From the NCBI RefSeq assembly GCF_021952865.1, contig NZ_CP040792.1:1860001-1924000 (forward strand): 64,000 nucleotides of DNA. The letters are read 5' to 3'. Numbering within the stretch: position 1 is the first letter of the stretch; every line of letters begins with the position of its first letter. Shown piece after piece: positions 51,634-59,963 of the stretch. Both the position numbers and the translations under genes were made by a program. Below the pieces are notes generated by a model. It saw only the letters and a program-made list of their open reading frames with translations, was not told where the DNA came from and made no database searches. This DNA is from Clavibacter californiensis (GTDB lineage: Bacteria; Actinomycetota; Actinomycetes; Actinomycetales; Microbacteriaceae).

Positions 51634-53493
51634 GTGCGATTCGTCCTGGCGATCGCGACCTTCGTGGTCGCGGCCCTCATGATCGGGCTGGGGATCGCCC
51701 AGCACACGTTCCTGGCGGGACCCGACCGCATCACCGCGGCCACGTCGTCCACCGGCGACGCCGCGTACGCGATCGTCGACGGGAAGACGCTCAACGCGCA
51801 TCCCGGCCTGCAGGACACGGTCGTCCGCGGCGACGGCGAGGTGTTCGTGGCCTACGGCCCCACCACGGACGTGGAGGCGTGGGTGGGTAGCAGCCCGTAC
51901 GCGCGCATCGCCATGGACGACCAGGGCGTGCTGACGAGCCAGGTCGTGCAGCCGGAGGCGACCACGCCGACCCCCACGCCGAGCCCCACCGCGGCAGCCT
52001 CGGGCGCCGACGCGTCGGGCACCGCGGCCGCGACGACCTCCACGGTGACCGACCCGCGCGGATCCGACCTCTGGCTCTCCGAGCAGACCGGTCAGGGCGA
52101 GGTGCAGCTGAGCACCCGCCTCCCGGACGACGTCAGCCTGATCCTCGCCACCGACGGCCAGGCCGCCGCGCCGGCCGACGTCGAGCTCTCCTGGCCGTCC
52201 GAGGGCGAGTCGCCCTGGGTCGTGCCGCTCGTGGTCGGCGGCATCGTGCTGCTCGTCGTCGGGCTCGTCCTGTACCTCCTCGCGCTCCGCCATCTGCGTC
52301 GCAGCCGCGGACCGCGCCGCAACCTGCCGCCGCGCGGCGGCCCGCGCATCCCGCGCATCGGCCCGGCAGCCCGTCGAGCGGCCCTGACGGCCGGCAGCGG
52401 CGCTGCACCCGTGACGCCCCGCGGCCGCGGTCGTCGCAGCCGCATCGCGCTGCCCGTGCTCGTCGTCACCGGCCTCGCGCTCAGCGGGTGCACCGCGCAG
52501 GGCGCTCCGGCCGACCTCGCCGCGGGCGTGGGATCCACCGCGACGCCCACCCCGACCTCCTCGCTCGACGCCGCCCGCGAGGCGGAGGACGCGGATCCGC
52601 CCGTCGTGACGCAGGATCAGGCCGAGCGCATCGTGTCGCGCGTCTCCGAGGTCGCGACCGCGGCGGACCAGTCGCTCGACGCCGCCACCCTCACGCCCCG
52701 GTTCGCCGGCCCGGCGCTGCAGGAGCGCACCTCGGACTACCAGGTGCGCAAGGCCAAGCCCGACATCGCCGCCGTCCCCGCGATCCCCGCGGGCGACCTG
52801 CAGCTGACGCTGCCGCAGGCCACGGTCGCGTGGCCGCGCACGGTCGCGGCGGTCGTCAAGGACCCCGACACGGACGACGCGCCCACGCTGTCGCTCACGC
52901 TCGTGCAGGACAGCCCGCGTGACAACTACCGCGTGCTCTACGCGATGCCCATCTCCACCACGGCGGCCCTGCCGGACGTGGCCCCGGCCGCCATCGGCGC
53001 GGCGCGGCTCGCGTCGGACGTCAAGCTCCTCGCCGTGCAGCCGGACCAGCTCTCCGCGGCCTACGCGGACGTGCTGAACAACGGCGACGCCAGCCAGTAC
53101 GCCGCCCTCTTCGATGCGACCGACGACGGCGTGCGGGCGCAGGACGCCAAGCGCAAGGTCGACTTCCCGGCGTCGATCGGCGAGACGGGCACGGTCGAGT
53201 TCGCGGCCACGGCCGACTCCGCCACGCCCGTCGCCATGTCGACCGTCGAGTCGGGCGCGCTCGTCAGCGTGACCGTGAAGCTCGGCATCGTCGCGAAGCC
53301 GACCGCGGAGGGCGCGAAGGTCAACGCGAACCCCGAGGTCCAGGCGATCACCGGGCTCACCGACTCGGCCAAGGGCTTCGACACCGTCCGCACGGCGCAG
53401 ATGCTCATGTACGTGCCGCCCGTGAACTCGGGTGAGAAGATCCGCCTCTACGCCTCCAGCACCCACATCACCTCGGCCAAGGAGCTCCCATGA
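51634..53493 (+). CDS. membrane protein fused to a lipoprotein-like domain, function unknown
   Basis: I do not recognise this 619-residue protein. Residues 1-25 form a membrane helix, followed by an outer domain (to about 185) and a second helix (about 190-215). After a basic Arg/Pro/Gly stretch comes a complete lipoprotein signal inside the chain: n-region RGRGRRSR, a hydrophobic stretch and lipobox LSGC with Cys286. An in-frame GTG at 52411 (residue 260) would start exactly this lipoprotein. The C-terminal part (about 300-619) looks soluble and exported. The thioredoxin-like gene overlaps its stop (ATGA). Confidence 0.75.
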   Translation: MRFVLAIATFVVAALMIGLGIAQHTFLAGPDRITAATSSTGDAAYAIVDGKTLNAHPGLQDTVVRGDGEVFVAYGPTTDVEAWVGSSPYARIAMDDQGVLTSQVVQPEATTPTPTPSPTAAASGADASGTAAATTSTVTDPRGSDLWLSEQTGQGEVQLSTRLPDDVSLILATDGQAAAPADVELSWPSEGESPWVVPLVVGGIVLLVVGLVLYLLALRHLRRSRGPRRNLPPRGGPRIPRIGPAARRAALTAGSGAAPVTPRGRGRRSRIALPVLVVTGLALSGCTAQGAPADLAAGVGSTATPTPTSSLDAAREAEDADPPVVTQDQAERIVSRVSEVATAADQSLDAATLTPRFAGPALQERTSDYQVRKAKPDIAAVPAIPAGDLQLTLPQATVAWPRTVAAVVKDPDTDDAPTLSLTLVQDSPRDNYRVLYAMPISTTAALPDVAPAAIGAARLASDVKLLAVQPDQLSAAYADVLNNGDASQYAALFDATDDGVRAQDAKRKVDFPASIGETGTVEFAATADSATPVAMSTVESGALVSVTVKLGIVAKPTAEGAKVNANPEVQAITGLTDSAKGFDTVRTAQMLMYVPPVNSGEKIRLYASSTHITSAKELP

Positions 53494-54494
53494 CGAACGT
53501 GCCCCCCTCCGCCGCCAGCCTCCGCGGCGCCGTCGACCTGTCCTCGCTCGTGAACCGCGCGCAGGCGCCTGCCGCACCCGCGGGAGCGCCGGCCGGGGCC
53601 CCTGCGCCCGGAGCACCCGGCGCGCCGGCCGCCGGTGCCGGTGCCGCTGGCGCCCCGCAGACGGTGGACGTCCCGGGCCTCGTGCTCGCGGCCGACGACG
53701 CCTCGTTCACGCAGTTCCTCGACATCTCGTCCGTGGTGCCCGTCATCGTCGAGCTGGTGTCGACGGGACTCGCCTCGAGTCGCGAGCTCTCGCCCGTGCT
53801 CGAGCGCGTGATCACGGAGCAGGGCGGACGCGTGCTGCTCGTGCGCATCGACGTGGACCAGAGCCCGCAGCTCGGGCAGGCGTTCCAGGCGCAGACCGTC
53901 CCCACGGTCGCGGCGCTCATCGGCGGACGGCCCGTCGGCCTGTTCGCCGGCGTGATCCCGGAGGACCAGGTGCGCGACGTCATCCAGCAGGTGCTGGAGC
54001 TGGCGCAGCAGAACGGCGTGACCGGCCAGGCCGTGGCTCCCGATGCATCCGCCGCTCCGGCCGCCCCGGTCGAGGAGCCGCTGCCGCCGCATCACGCGGA
54101 GGCGTACGCCTTCATCGAGCAGGGCGACTACGCGTCCGCGGCCGCCGAGTACCGCACCGCCATCGCGCAGAACCCGCGCGACGCCCTCGCGGTCGCAGGG
54201 CTCGCGCAGGTGAGCCTCCTGGAGCGCCTCGACGGGAAGGCGGCGGACGAGATCCGCGGCGCCGCCGCGGCCGCCCCCGGGGACGTGGACGCGCAGCTGC
54301 TCGTCGCCGACCTCGACCTCTCCGGCGGGCACGTCGAGGACGCGTTCACGCGCCTGCTCGAGCTGTTCCCCTCGGCCGACGCCGAAGGTCGCGAGGCGAT
54401 CCGCCAGCGCCTGCTCGAGCACTTCGAGGTCGTCGGCCTCGAGGATCCTCGCGTGGCCGTGGCACGTCGCCAGCTCACGCGCCTGCTCTACTGA
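53490..54494 (+). CDS. thioredoxin-fold/TPR co-chaperone (YbbN type) without CxxC
   Basis: The 334-residue protein has a Pro/Ala/Gly-rich N-terminal stretch (residues about 25-55), a thioredoxin domain (about 58-165) and TPR-like helices to the end (HHAEAYAFIEQGDYASAAAEYRT). The redox motif WCGPC is replaced by STGLASS, so it cannot do disulfide exchange. YbbN/CnoX proteins act as holdases for chaperonin clients. ATG 53490 shares ATGA with the upstream gene and GGAG lies at 53481-53484. A long terminator follows. Confidence 0.9.
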   Translation: MTNVPPSAASLRGAVDLSSLVNRAQAPAAPAGAPAGAPAPGAPGAPAAGAGAAGAPQTVDVPGLVLAADDASFTQFLDISSVVPVIVELVSTGLASSRELSPVLERVITEQGGRVLLVRIDVDQSPQLGQAFQAQTVPTVAALIGGRPVGLFAGVIPEDQVRDVIQQVLELAQQNGVTGQAVAPDASAAPAAPVEEPLPPHHAEAYAFIEQGDYASAAAEYRTAIAQNPRDALAVAGLAQVSLLERLDGKAADEIRGAAAAAPGDVDAQLLVADLDLSGGHVEDAFTRLLELFPSADAEGREAIRQRLLEHFEVVGLEDPRVAVARRQLTRLLY

Positions 54495-54525
54495 CGCGCG
54501 TCCCGCACGGACGCGCGTCCCCACG

Positions 54526-54572
54526 GACGACGACGGCGCCGCATCCCCGAGGGGTGCGGCGCCGTCGTCGTC
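54526..54572. terminator. 22-bp hairpin between the YbbN-type gene and glgB
   Basis: Arms 54526-54548 and 54551-54572 pair over 22 positions with one bulged T and a 2-base loop. It lies between two convergent genes and can end transcription from both sides. A 12-bp direct repeat (GACGCGCGTCCC at 54493-54504 and 54510-54521) sits just before it. Confidence 0.85.
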
Positions 54573-54584
54573 TGCGCGATCCGA

Positions 54585-57173
54585 TCAGACCGTGGGCACC
54601 CGCGGGGTGCCGTCGTCGGATCCGGGGGCGTCGTCCGTCGTGGACAGCCCCTCGACCGGCGGCTGCGCGTCGGGCGACTGCGGCAGCACGGGCAGGACGT
54701 CCGGCTCGGCGAACGGCGTGCCGTCTGCGCGCGACTCGTCCGCGTCGGGTGCCGCGTGCGCGGGCGCCTCGACGGGGCGGAGGTCCTCCGGATCCTGCTC
54801 CAACCGCAGCCACAGGCCGGCGAGCGGCGGCAGCGTCAGCTCCGCCGACGCGGGGCGGCCGTGCCAGCCCTCGTCGCCCGCGTGCACGGCGCCGAGGTTC
54901 CCGACGCCGGATCCGCCGAACTGCTCGGCGTCCGTGTTCAGGATCTCCTCCCACACGCCCGCCTGCGGCAGCCCCAGCCGGTAGCCCTGGATGGGCGCGC
55001 CGGAGAAGTTGTGCACGACGGCGACCTGGTTGCCCTCGCGGTCGCGGCGGAGGAACGCGAGCACGTTCCGCCCGGCGTCGCCGGCGTCGATCCACTCGAA
55101 GCCGGCCGGGTCGTTGTCGAGCGCCCAGAGCGCGGGCGTGTCGATGTAGGTGCGGTTGAGCGCGCCGACGAGGTCGAACAGGGCCCGGTGCACCGGCTGG
55201 TCGAGGATCCACCAGTCGAGCCCGCGCTCCTCGCTCCACTCGGAGACCTGCCCGAACTCCTGGCCCATGAAGAGCAGCTGCTTGCCGGGGTGCGACCACA
55301 TGAACGAGAGGTAGGCGCGCACGTTGGCGAGCTTCTGCCAGTGGTCGCCCGGCATCCTGCCGACGAGCGAGCCCTTGCCGTGCACGACCTCGTCGTGGCT
55401 GATGGGGAGGAGGAAGTTCTCCGTGTACGCGTAGACCATCGAGAAGGTGATCTGGCCGTGGTGGTACGAGCGGTACATCGGGTCCTCGGCCGCGTAGTCG
55501 AGGCTGTCGTGCATCCAGCCCATGTTCCACTTGAGGCCGAAGCCGAGGCCGCCGTCGCTCGTGGGGCGCGTGACGCCGGGGAAGCTCGTGGACTCCTCCG
55601 CGATCATCACGATGCCGGGGTGGGTGCGGTACGCGGTGGCGTTGACCTCCTGCAGGAAGCTGATCGCCTCGAGGTTCTCGCGGCCGCCGTGCACGTTGGG
55701 GAGCCACTGGCCCTCCTCGCGCGAGTAGTCGAGGTACAGCATCGAGGCCACGGCGTCGACCCGGAGGCCGTCGATGTGGAACTCCTCGAACCAGTACAGC
55801 GCGTTCGCGACGAGGAAGTTCCGCACCTGCGAGTGCCCGAAGTCGAAGACGAGCGTGCCCCAGTCCTGCTGCTCGCCGCGGCGCGGGTCCGTGTGCTCGT
55901 AGAGCGGCTGGCCGTCGAACTGCGCGAGCGCGAATGCGTCCTTCGGGAAGTGGGCCGGGACCCAGTCCACGATGACGCCGATGCCGGCGCGGTGCAGCGA
56001 GTCGACGAGGAACTTGAGGTCGTCGGGTGATCCGAAGCGCGAGGTGGGCGCGTAGTAGCCGGATACCTGGTAGCCCCAGGATCCGCCGAACGGGTGCTCC
56101 GCGAGCGGCAGGAACTCGACGTGCGTGTACCGCAGCTCCTGGAGGTAGGCGACGAGCTCGCCGGCGACCTCGCGGTAGCCGAGGCCGGGACGCCAGGATC
56201 CGAGGTGCATCTCGTACACGCTCATGGGGGAGTCGTGCGGGTCGCGCGCGGCCCGCTCCTCGAGCCAGGCGGCGTCGTCCCACTGGTAGCCGCTCGTCTC
56301 GACGCGCGAGGCGGTGGCGGGCGGGACCTCGGTCATGCGGGCCATGGGGTCGGCCTTCTCGATCCACTGCCCCGCCTGCGTGAGGATCTCGAACTTGTAC
56401 GAGACGCCGGGCTCGACGCCCGGCACGAAGAGCTCCCAGACGCCGTTGCCGTCGAGGCGGCGCATCGCGTGCTGCACGCCGTCCCAGCCGTTGAACCCGC
56501 CGATGACCCGGACGGCCCGGGCGTGCGGCGCCCAGACCGAGAAGGAGACGCCCCAGTACGTCTGCGCGACGCCCCAGTGCTCGCGGTGGTGGGCGCCGAG
56601 GACGTCCCAGAGGCGCTCGTGGCGGCCCTCGCCGAAGAGGTACAGGTCGAGGTCGCCCACGGTCGGGAGGAAGCGGTAGGGGTCGTCGCTCGTCCAGGTG
56701 CCGCCGTCGGAGTAGCGCGCCTCGACCTGGTAGTCCTGCAGGCCGAGCACGTGCGCGCCCTGCCAGACGCCGTGGCCGACGTGGGCGAGCGCGACGCGTG
56801 CGCCGGTGGAGAGGATCACCGAGACCGCGTCGGCGAGCGGACGCAGCGCGCGGACGACCACGAGGTCGTCGCCGACGCCGTCGATCGCGACGGGGTGCTG
56901 GCCGAGGACCGAGTGAGGTCCGGAGTGGACGCCCTCGGCGACGGCGCGCAGGTCGCCGTCGCCGACCTCGGGGAGGCGGATGGGGTCGGATGCGGAGGCG
57001 GGCGCCTCCTCCGCCGCGCCGTCGTCGTCGTCGGGCACGACCACGTCGGCACCCTGCTCGATGTCGGCGTCCGCGGCCGGCGGCACGACCACGTCGGCGC
57101 CGGGCAGCTCGTGCTGCGGGTCCTGCGGGTCCTGCGGGTCGTGCTGGGGGGTGGTGTCTGTCATGTCCGTCAT
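54585..57173 (-). CDS. glgB: 1,4-alpha-glucan branching enzyme
   Basis: GlgB adds alpha-1,6 branches to glycogen. The protein (862 residues) has a CBM48 region ([20 protein letters not shown]), the GH13 catalytic domain with nucleophile Asp473 ([10 protein letters not shown]), acid in [12 protein letters not shown] and stabiliser in [12 protein letters not shown], and a C-terminal beta domain. Residues 1-60 and about the last 65 are unconserved, acidic and Pro/Asp-rich; DPQDPQDPQ is encoded by a 9-bp tandem repeat (57112-57147). ATG 57173 overlaps the glgE stop (ATGA). ATG 57164 has better ribosome-binding-site spacing and is a fair alternative. Confidence 0.95.
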   Translation of the reverse strand: MTDMTDTTPQHDPQDPQDPQHELPGADVVVPPAADADIEQGADVVVPDDDDGAAEEAPASASDPIRLPEVGDGDLRAVAEGVHSGPHSVLGQHPVAIDGVGDDLVVVRALRPLADAVSVILSTGARVALAHVGHGVWQGAHVLGLQDYQVEARYSDGGTWTSDDPYRFLPTVGDLDLYLFGEGRHERLWDVLGAHHREHWGVAQTYWGVSFSVWAPHARAVRVIGGFNGWDGVQHAMRRLDGNGVWELFVPGVEPGVSYKFEILTQAGQWIEKADPMARMTEVPPATASRVETSGYQWDDAAWLEERAARDPHDSPMSVYEMHLGSWRPGLGYREVAGELVAYLQELRYTHVEFLPLAEHPFGGSWGYQVSGYYAPTSRFGSPDDLKFLVDSLHRAGIGVIVDWVPAHFPKDAFALAQFDGQPLYEHTDPRRGEQQDWGTLVFDFGHSQVRNFLVANALYWFEEFHIDGLRVDAVASMLYLDYSREEGQWLPNVHGGRENLEAISFLQEVNATAYRTHPGIVMIAEESTSFPGVTRPTSDGGLGFGLKWNMGWMHDSLDYAAEDPMYRSYHHGQITFSMVYAYTENFLLPISHDEVVHGKGSLVGRMPGDHWQKLANVRAYLSFMWSHPGKQLLFMGQEFGQVSEWSEERGLDWWILDQPVHRALFDLVGALNRTYIDTPALWALDNDPAGFEWIDAGDAGRNVLAFLRRDREGNQVAVVHNFSGAPIQGYRLGLPQAGVWEEILNTDAEQFGGSGVGNLGAVHAGDEGWHGRPASAELTLPPLAGLWLRLEQDPEDLRPVEAPAHAAPDADESRADGTPFAEPDVLPVLPQSPDAQPPVEGLSTTDDAPGSDDGTPRVPTV

Positions 57174-59746
57174 CCCTTCGATGCGGTCGGGGTGACCCGG
57201 AACACGTGCACGGGGTGCGTGAACGCGTCGAGCCGGACGAAGTTGGAGGTCGACCACGTGTAGACGTCGCCCGTGAGGAGGTCCTCGACGTCGAACACGG
57301 CGTCCTCGGCGAGGCCCCAGCGGGTGGGATCGAGGTGGACCTGGGTCTCGCGCGCGGAGTGCGGGTCGACGTTGGCGACGACGAGGATCGTGTCGGCCTC
57401 GCCCGTGCCCGTGTGCTCCGCCGCGAGGTGCTTGGAGTAGACGAGGATCGAGTCGTCGTCGCTCCAGTGCACGTCGAGGTTGCGCAGCTGTCGGAGCGCG
57501 GGGTGCTGGCGGCGGATCTCGTTGAGCCGCGCGATCTCCGGCGCGATGGACCCGCCGAGCTCCTCCTGGCGGGCCCAGTCGCGCGGCTTGTACTCGTACT
57601 TCTCGTTGTCGATGTTCTCCTCGGCGCCGGGGCGCGCGACGTTCTCGATCAGCTCGTAGCCCGAGTAGATGCCCCACGACGGCGACGCGGTGGCGGCGAT
57701 GGCCGCGCGGATCCGGTACGCCGCGCGCCCGCCGAACTGCAGGTACGGCGTGAGGATGTCGTGCGTGTTCGCGAAGAAGTTCGGGCGCAGGTAGTCGCTC
57801 GTCTCGTGGCTGACCTCGGTGAGGTACTCCTCGAGCTCCTGCTTCGTGTTCCGCCACGTGAAGTACGTGTACGACTGCTGGAAGCCGATCTTGGCGAGCG
57901 TCCGCATCATCGCGGGGCGCGTGAACGCCTCGCTGAGGAAGATCGCGTCGGGCTCGTCGCGCATCACCTGGTGGATGAGGCGCTCCCAGAACACGAGCGG
58001 CTTGGTGTGCGGGTTGTCGACGCGGAAGATCTTGACGCCGAGCCCCAGCCACACGCGCATGACGCGCAGCATCTCCCGGTACGACCCTTCCGGGTCGTTG
58101 TCGAAGTTCAGCGGGTAGATGTCCTGGTACTTCTTCGGCGGGTTCTCCGCGAAGGCGATGGATCCGTCGGGCAGCGTCGTGAACAGCTCCGGGTGCGTCG
58201 TGACCCACGGGTGGTCGGGCGAGGCCTGGAGGGCGATGTCGATCGCGAGCTCCATGCCGTGGTCGGCCACGGCGTCGACGAACGCGCGGAAGTCCTCTGC
58301 CGTGCCGAGCTCCGGGTGGATGGAGTCGTGACCGCCGTCCTCGGAGCCGATGCCGTAGGGCGAGCCCGGGTCATGCTCGCCGGCCGTGAGGGTGTTGTTC
58401 GGGCCCTTGCGGTTGGTGCGGCCGATGGGGTGCACCGGCGGGATGTAGACGACGTCGAAGCCCATGTCGCGGATCGCGGGGAGGCGGCCGGCGGCGGTCT
58501 GGAATGTGCCGCTCGTCCAGGATCCGTCCTCGTGCTGGACCGCGCCCTCGGAGCGGGGGAAGAACTCGTACCAGGATCCGACGGCGGCGCGCTCGCGCTC
58601 GACCACGATGGTCCGTTCGGGAGAGAGGGTGACGAGGCTGCGGAGGGGCAGGCGGTCGATCGCGGCGAGGACGTCGGGGGTCGTCGCGGCGGCGAGGCGC
58701 GCCTCGGGTGAGGCGTCGGCGTCGGAGATGCCGGCGAGCGCCGCCCGGAGGACGTCGCGGTCGGCGGCGTCGCGGGTCTCGTCGGCGGCGGCGCGCTCGA
58801 GCGCCTCACCGCCGAGGGCGAGCATCACGTCGACGTCGAGGCCAGCGGGGACCTTGATCTCCGCGTTGTGCAGCCACGTGCCGAAGTCGTCCGACCACGC
58901 GCTCACGCGCCAGGTCCAGACGCCCTGCGTCTCGAGCTGGGCCGTCGTGATCCAGCGGTCGAGCCCGGGCTTCGTGGCGTCGAGCTGCATGCGGTGCTCG
59001 GTCACGGCGCCCGTGGGATCGGTGAGGAGCACGTCGGCGCCGATGAGGTCGTGGCCCTCGCGGAAGATCGTCGCGCCGAAGGGCACCACGTCGTGGACGA
59101 AGCTCTTCGCGGGCCAGAGGTCGTCCTCGATCTGCGGGGTGAGCGACAGGATCGGGATGCGGCCGATGACGGGGACGTACGGCTCGTCGGCGGGCTCGGA
59201 CCCGTGCGCGGTCGCGGTGTCGGTCGACGCCGGGGCGGCTGCCGCGGGCGCATCGGCGGGAGTCACGCCGGGAGCCTCCACGTCGGGCTCGGTGACATCC
59301 GCGACGGCGATCCCGGGCGCGGGCACGGGTCCCGACGCGGGCACGGGTCCCGACTCGGGCGCGGGCTCGGCGGGAAGGGCGTCGACCTCGGCATCGGGCG
59401 CGGCGTGACGCGGGGCCGTGGCGCGCTCCACGACGGGATCCGCCGGGGCGTCCGCGGGCAGCGGGTCGGCGTGGGCCTCCGGCTCGACGCCGTCGAGGCC
59501 GACGCCTGCGAGCTCGGCCGGGACCGGTTCGGGGACCCCGGGGACGGGAGCCTCGGCGACGGCGGGGGGATCCACCGTCACGGGGGCATCGACCGGCTCC
59601 GCGGGGGGCGCCTCGGGGATGAGCGGGGGCCGGGCCTCGGGCGGCTTCTGGGCGTCCTGGAGCTTCTGGGCCTTGGCGGCCTTGCGCGCTGCACGGCCGC
59701 GCACCGGGCGGGGGAGGGGATCGGGTCCGTCCTGGGGTGTGGTCAC
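57170..59746 (-). CDS. glgE: alpha-1,4-glucan:maltose-1-phosphate maltosyltransferase
   Basis: GlgE extends alpha-glucan with maltose-1-phosphate made from trehalose. The GH13 core has Asp577 as nucleophile ([11 protein letters not shown]), the acid in [14 protein letters not shown] and the [17 protein letters not shown] motif. The protein is 858 residues, about 190 longer than usual, because of a Pro/Ala/Val/Glu-rich N-terminal extension up to [16 protein letters not shown] 59746 lies 6 nt after a TACGGT box. The gene is coupled to glgB. TreS and maltokinase are not in the window. Confidence 0.95.
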   Translation of the reverse strand: MTTPQDGPDPLPRPVRGRAARKAAKAQKLQDAQKPPEARPPLIPEAPPAEPVDAPVTVDPPAVAEAPVPGVPEPVPAELAGVGLDGVEPEAHADPLPADAPADPVVERATAPRHAAPDAEVDALPAEPAPESGPVPASGPVPAPGIAVADVTEPDVEAPGVTPADAPAAAAPASTDTATAHGSEPADEPYVPVIGRIPILSLTPQIEDDLWPAKSFVHDVVPFGATIFREGHDLIGADVLLTDPTGAVTEHRMQLDATKPGLDRWITTAQLETQGVWTWRVSAWSDDFGTWLHNAEIKVPAGLDVDVMLALGGEALERAAADETRDAADRDVLRAALAGISDADASPEARLAAATTPDVLAAIDRLPLRSLVTLSPERTIVVERERAAVGSWYEFFPRSEGAVQHEDGSWTSGTFQTAAGRLPAIRDMGFDVVYIPPVHPIGRTNRKGPNNTLTAGEHDPGSPYGIGSEDGGHDSIHPELGTAEDFRAFVDAVADHGMELAIDIALQASPDHPWVTTHPELFTTLPDGSIAFAENPPKKYQDIYPLNFDNDPEGSYREMLRVMRVWLGLGVKIFRVDNPHTKPLVFWERLIHQVMRDEPDAIFLSEAFTRPAMMRTLAKIGFQQSYTYFTWRNTKQELEEYLTEVSHETSDYLRPNFFANTHDILTPYLQFGGRAAYRIRAAIAATASPSWGIYSGYELIENVARPGAEENIDNEKYEYKPRDWARQEELGGSIAPEIARLNEIRRQHPALRQLRNLDVHWSDDDSILVYSKHLAAEHTGTGEADTILVVANVDPHSARETQVHLDPTRWGLAEDAVFDVEDLLTGDVYTWSTSNFVRLDAFTHPVHVFRVTPTASKG

Positions 59747-59752
59747 TGTTCG

Positions 59753-59758
59753 ACCGTA
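59753..59758 (-). promoter_or_regulatory. -10 box of glgE-glgB
   Basis: Read on the minus strand this is TACGGT, exactly 6 nt before GTG 59746. It fixes the start and predicts a leaderless glgE message. Confidence 0.6.
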
Positions 59759-59905
59759 GCCCGTGCGCCGTCCGGCTGTCGCTCGCCGCGGCGATGGCGG
59801 GCGCCGTGCGGATGCCCGACGCCCGCCCGACACCGTCCGTCCGGCAGGTGTCCACGGAGCCTCCACGCGCGGGCACGACCCTGGTGCCCTGCCCCCCCGC
59901 GGCCC

Positions 59906-59911
59906 TAGGCT
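59906..59911 (+). promoter_or_regulatory. -10 box of glgP
   Basis: TAGGCT lies 52 nt before GTG 59964, with GAGGGAG at 59953-59959 as ribosome binding site. The 217-bp divergent region should allow joint control of glycogen synthesis and breakdown. Confidence 0.5.
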
Positions 59912-59963
59912 CGGGAGCCATCCGCGCGGGCCAGCCCGCCGCTGTCCGGTCCGAGGGAGTCCC

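Noticed and set aside
49575-51890. Plus-strand open frames opposite the hendecad gene
   Set aside because: The products are Arg/Ser or Leu/Gly/Val repeats that mirror the 11-residue coding repeats on the minus strand, which has the ribosome binding site and the DivIVA-like head.
57112-57147. Short CRISPR-like or phase-variation repeat
   Set aside because: It is a simple 9-bp in-frame repeat encoding DPQ, with too few copies and no spacers for CRISPR. Length change would keep the frame, so on/off switching is not expected.
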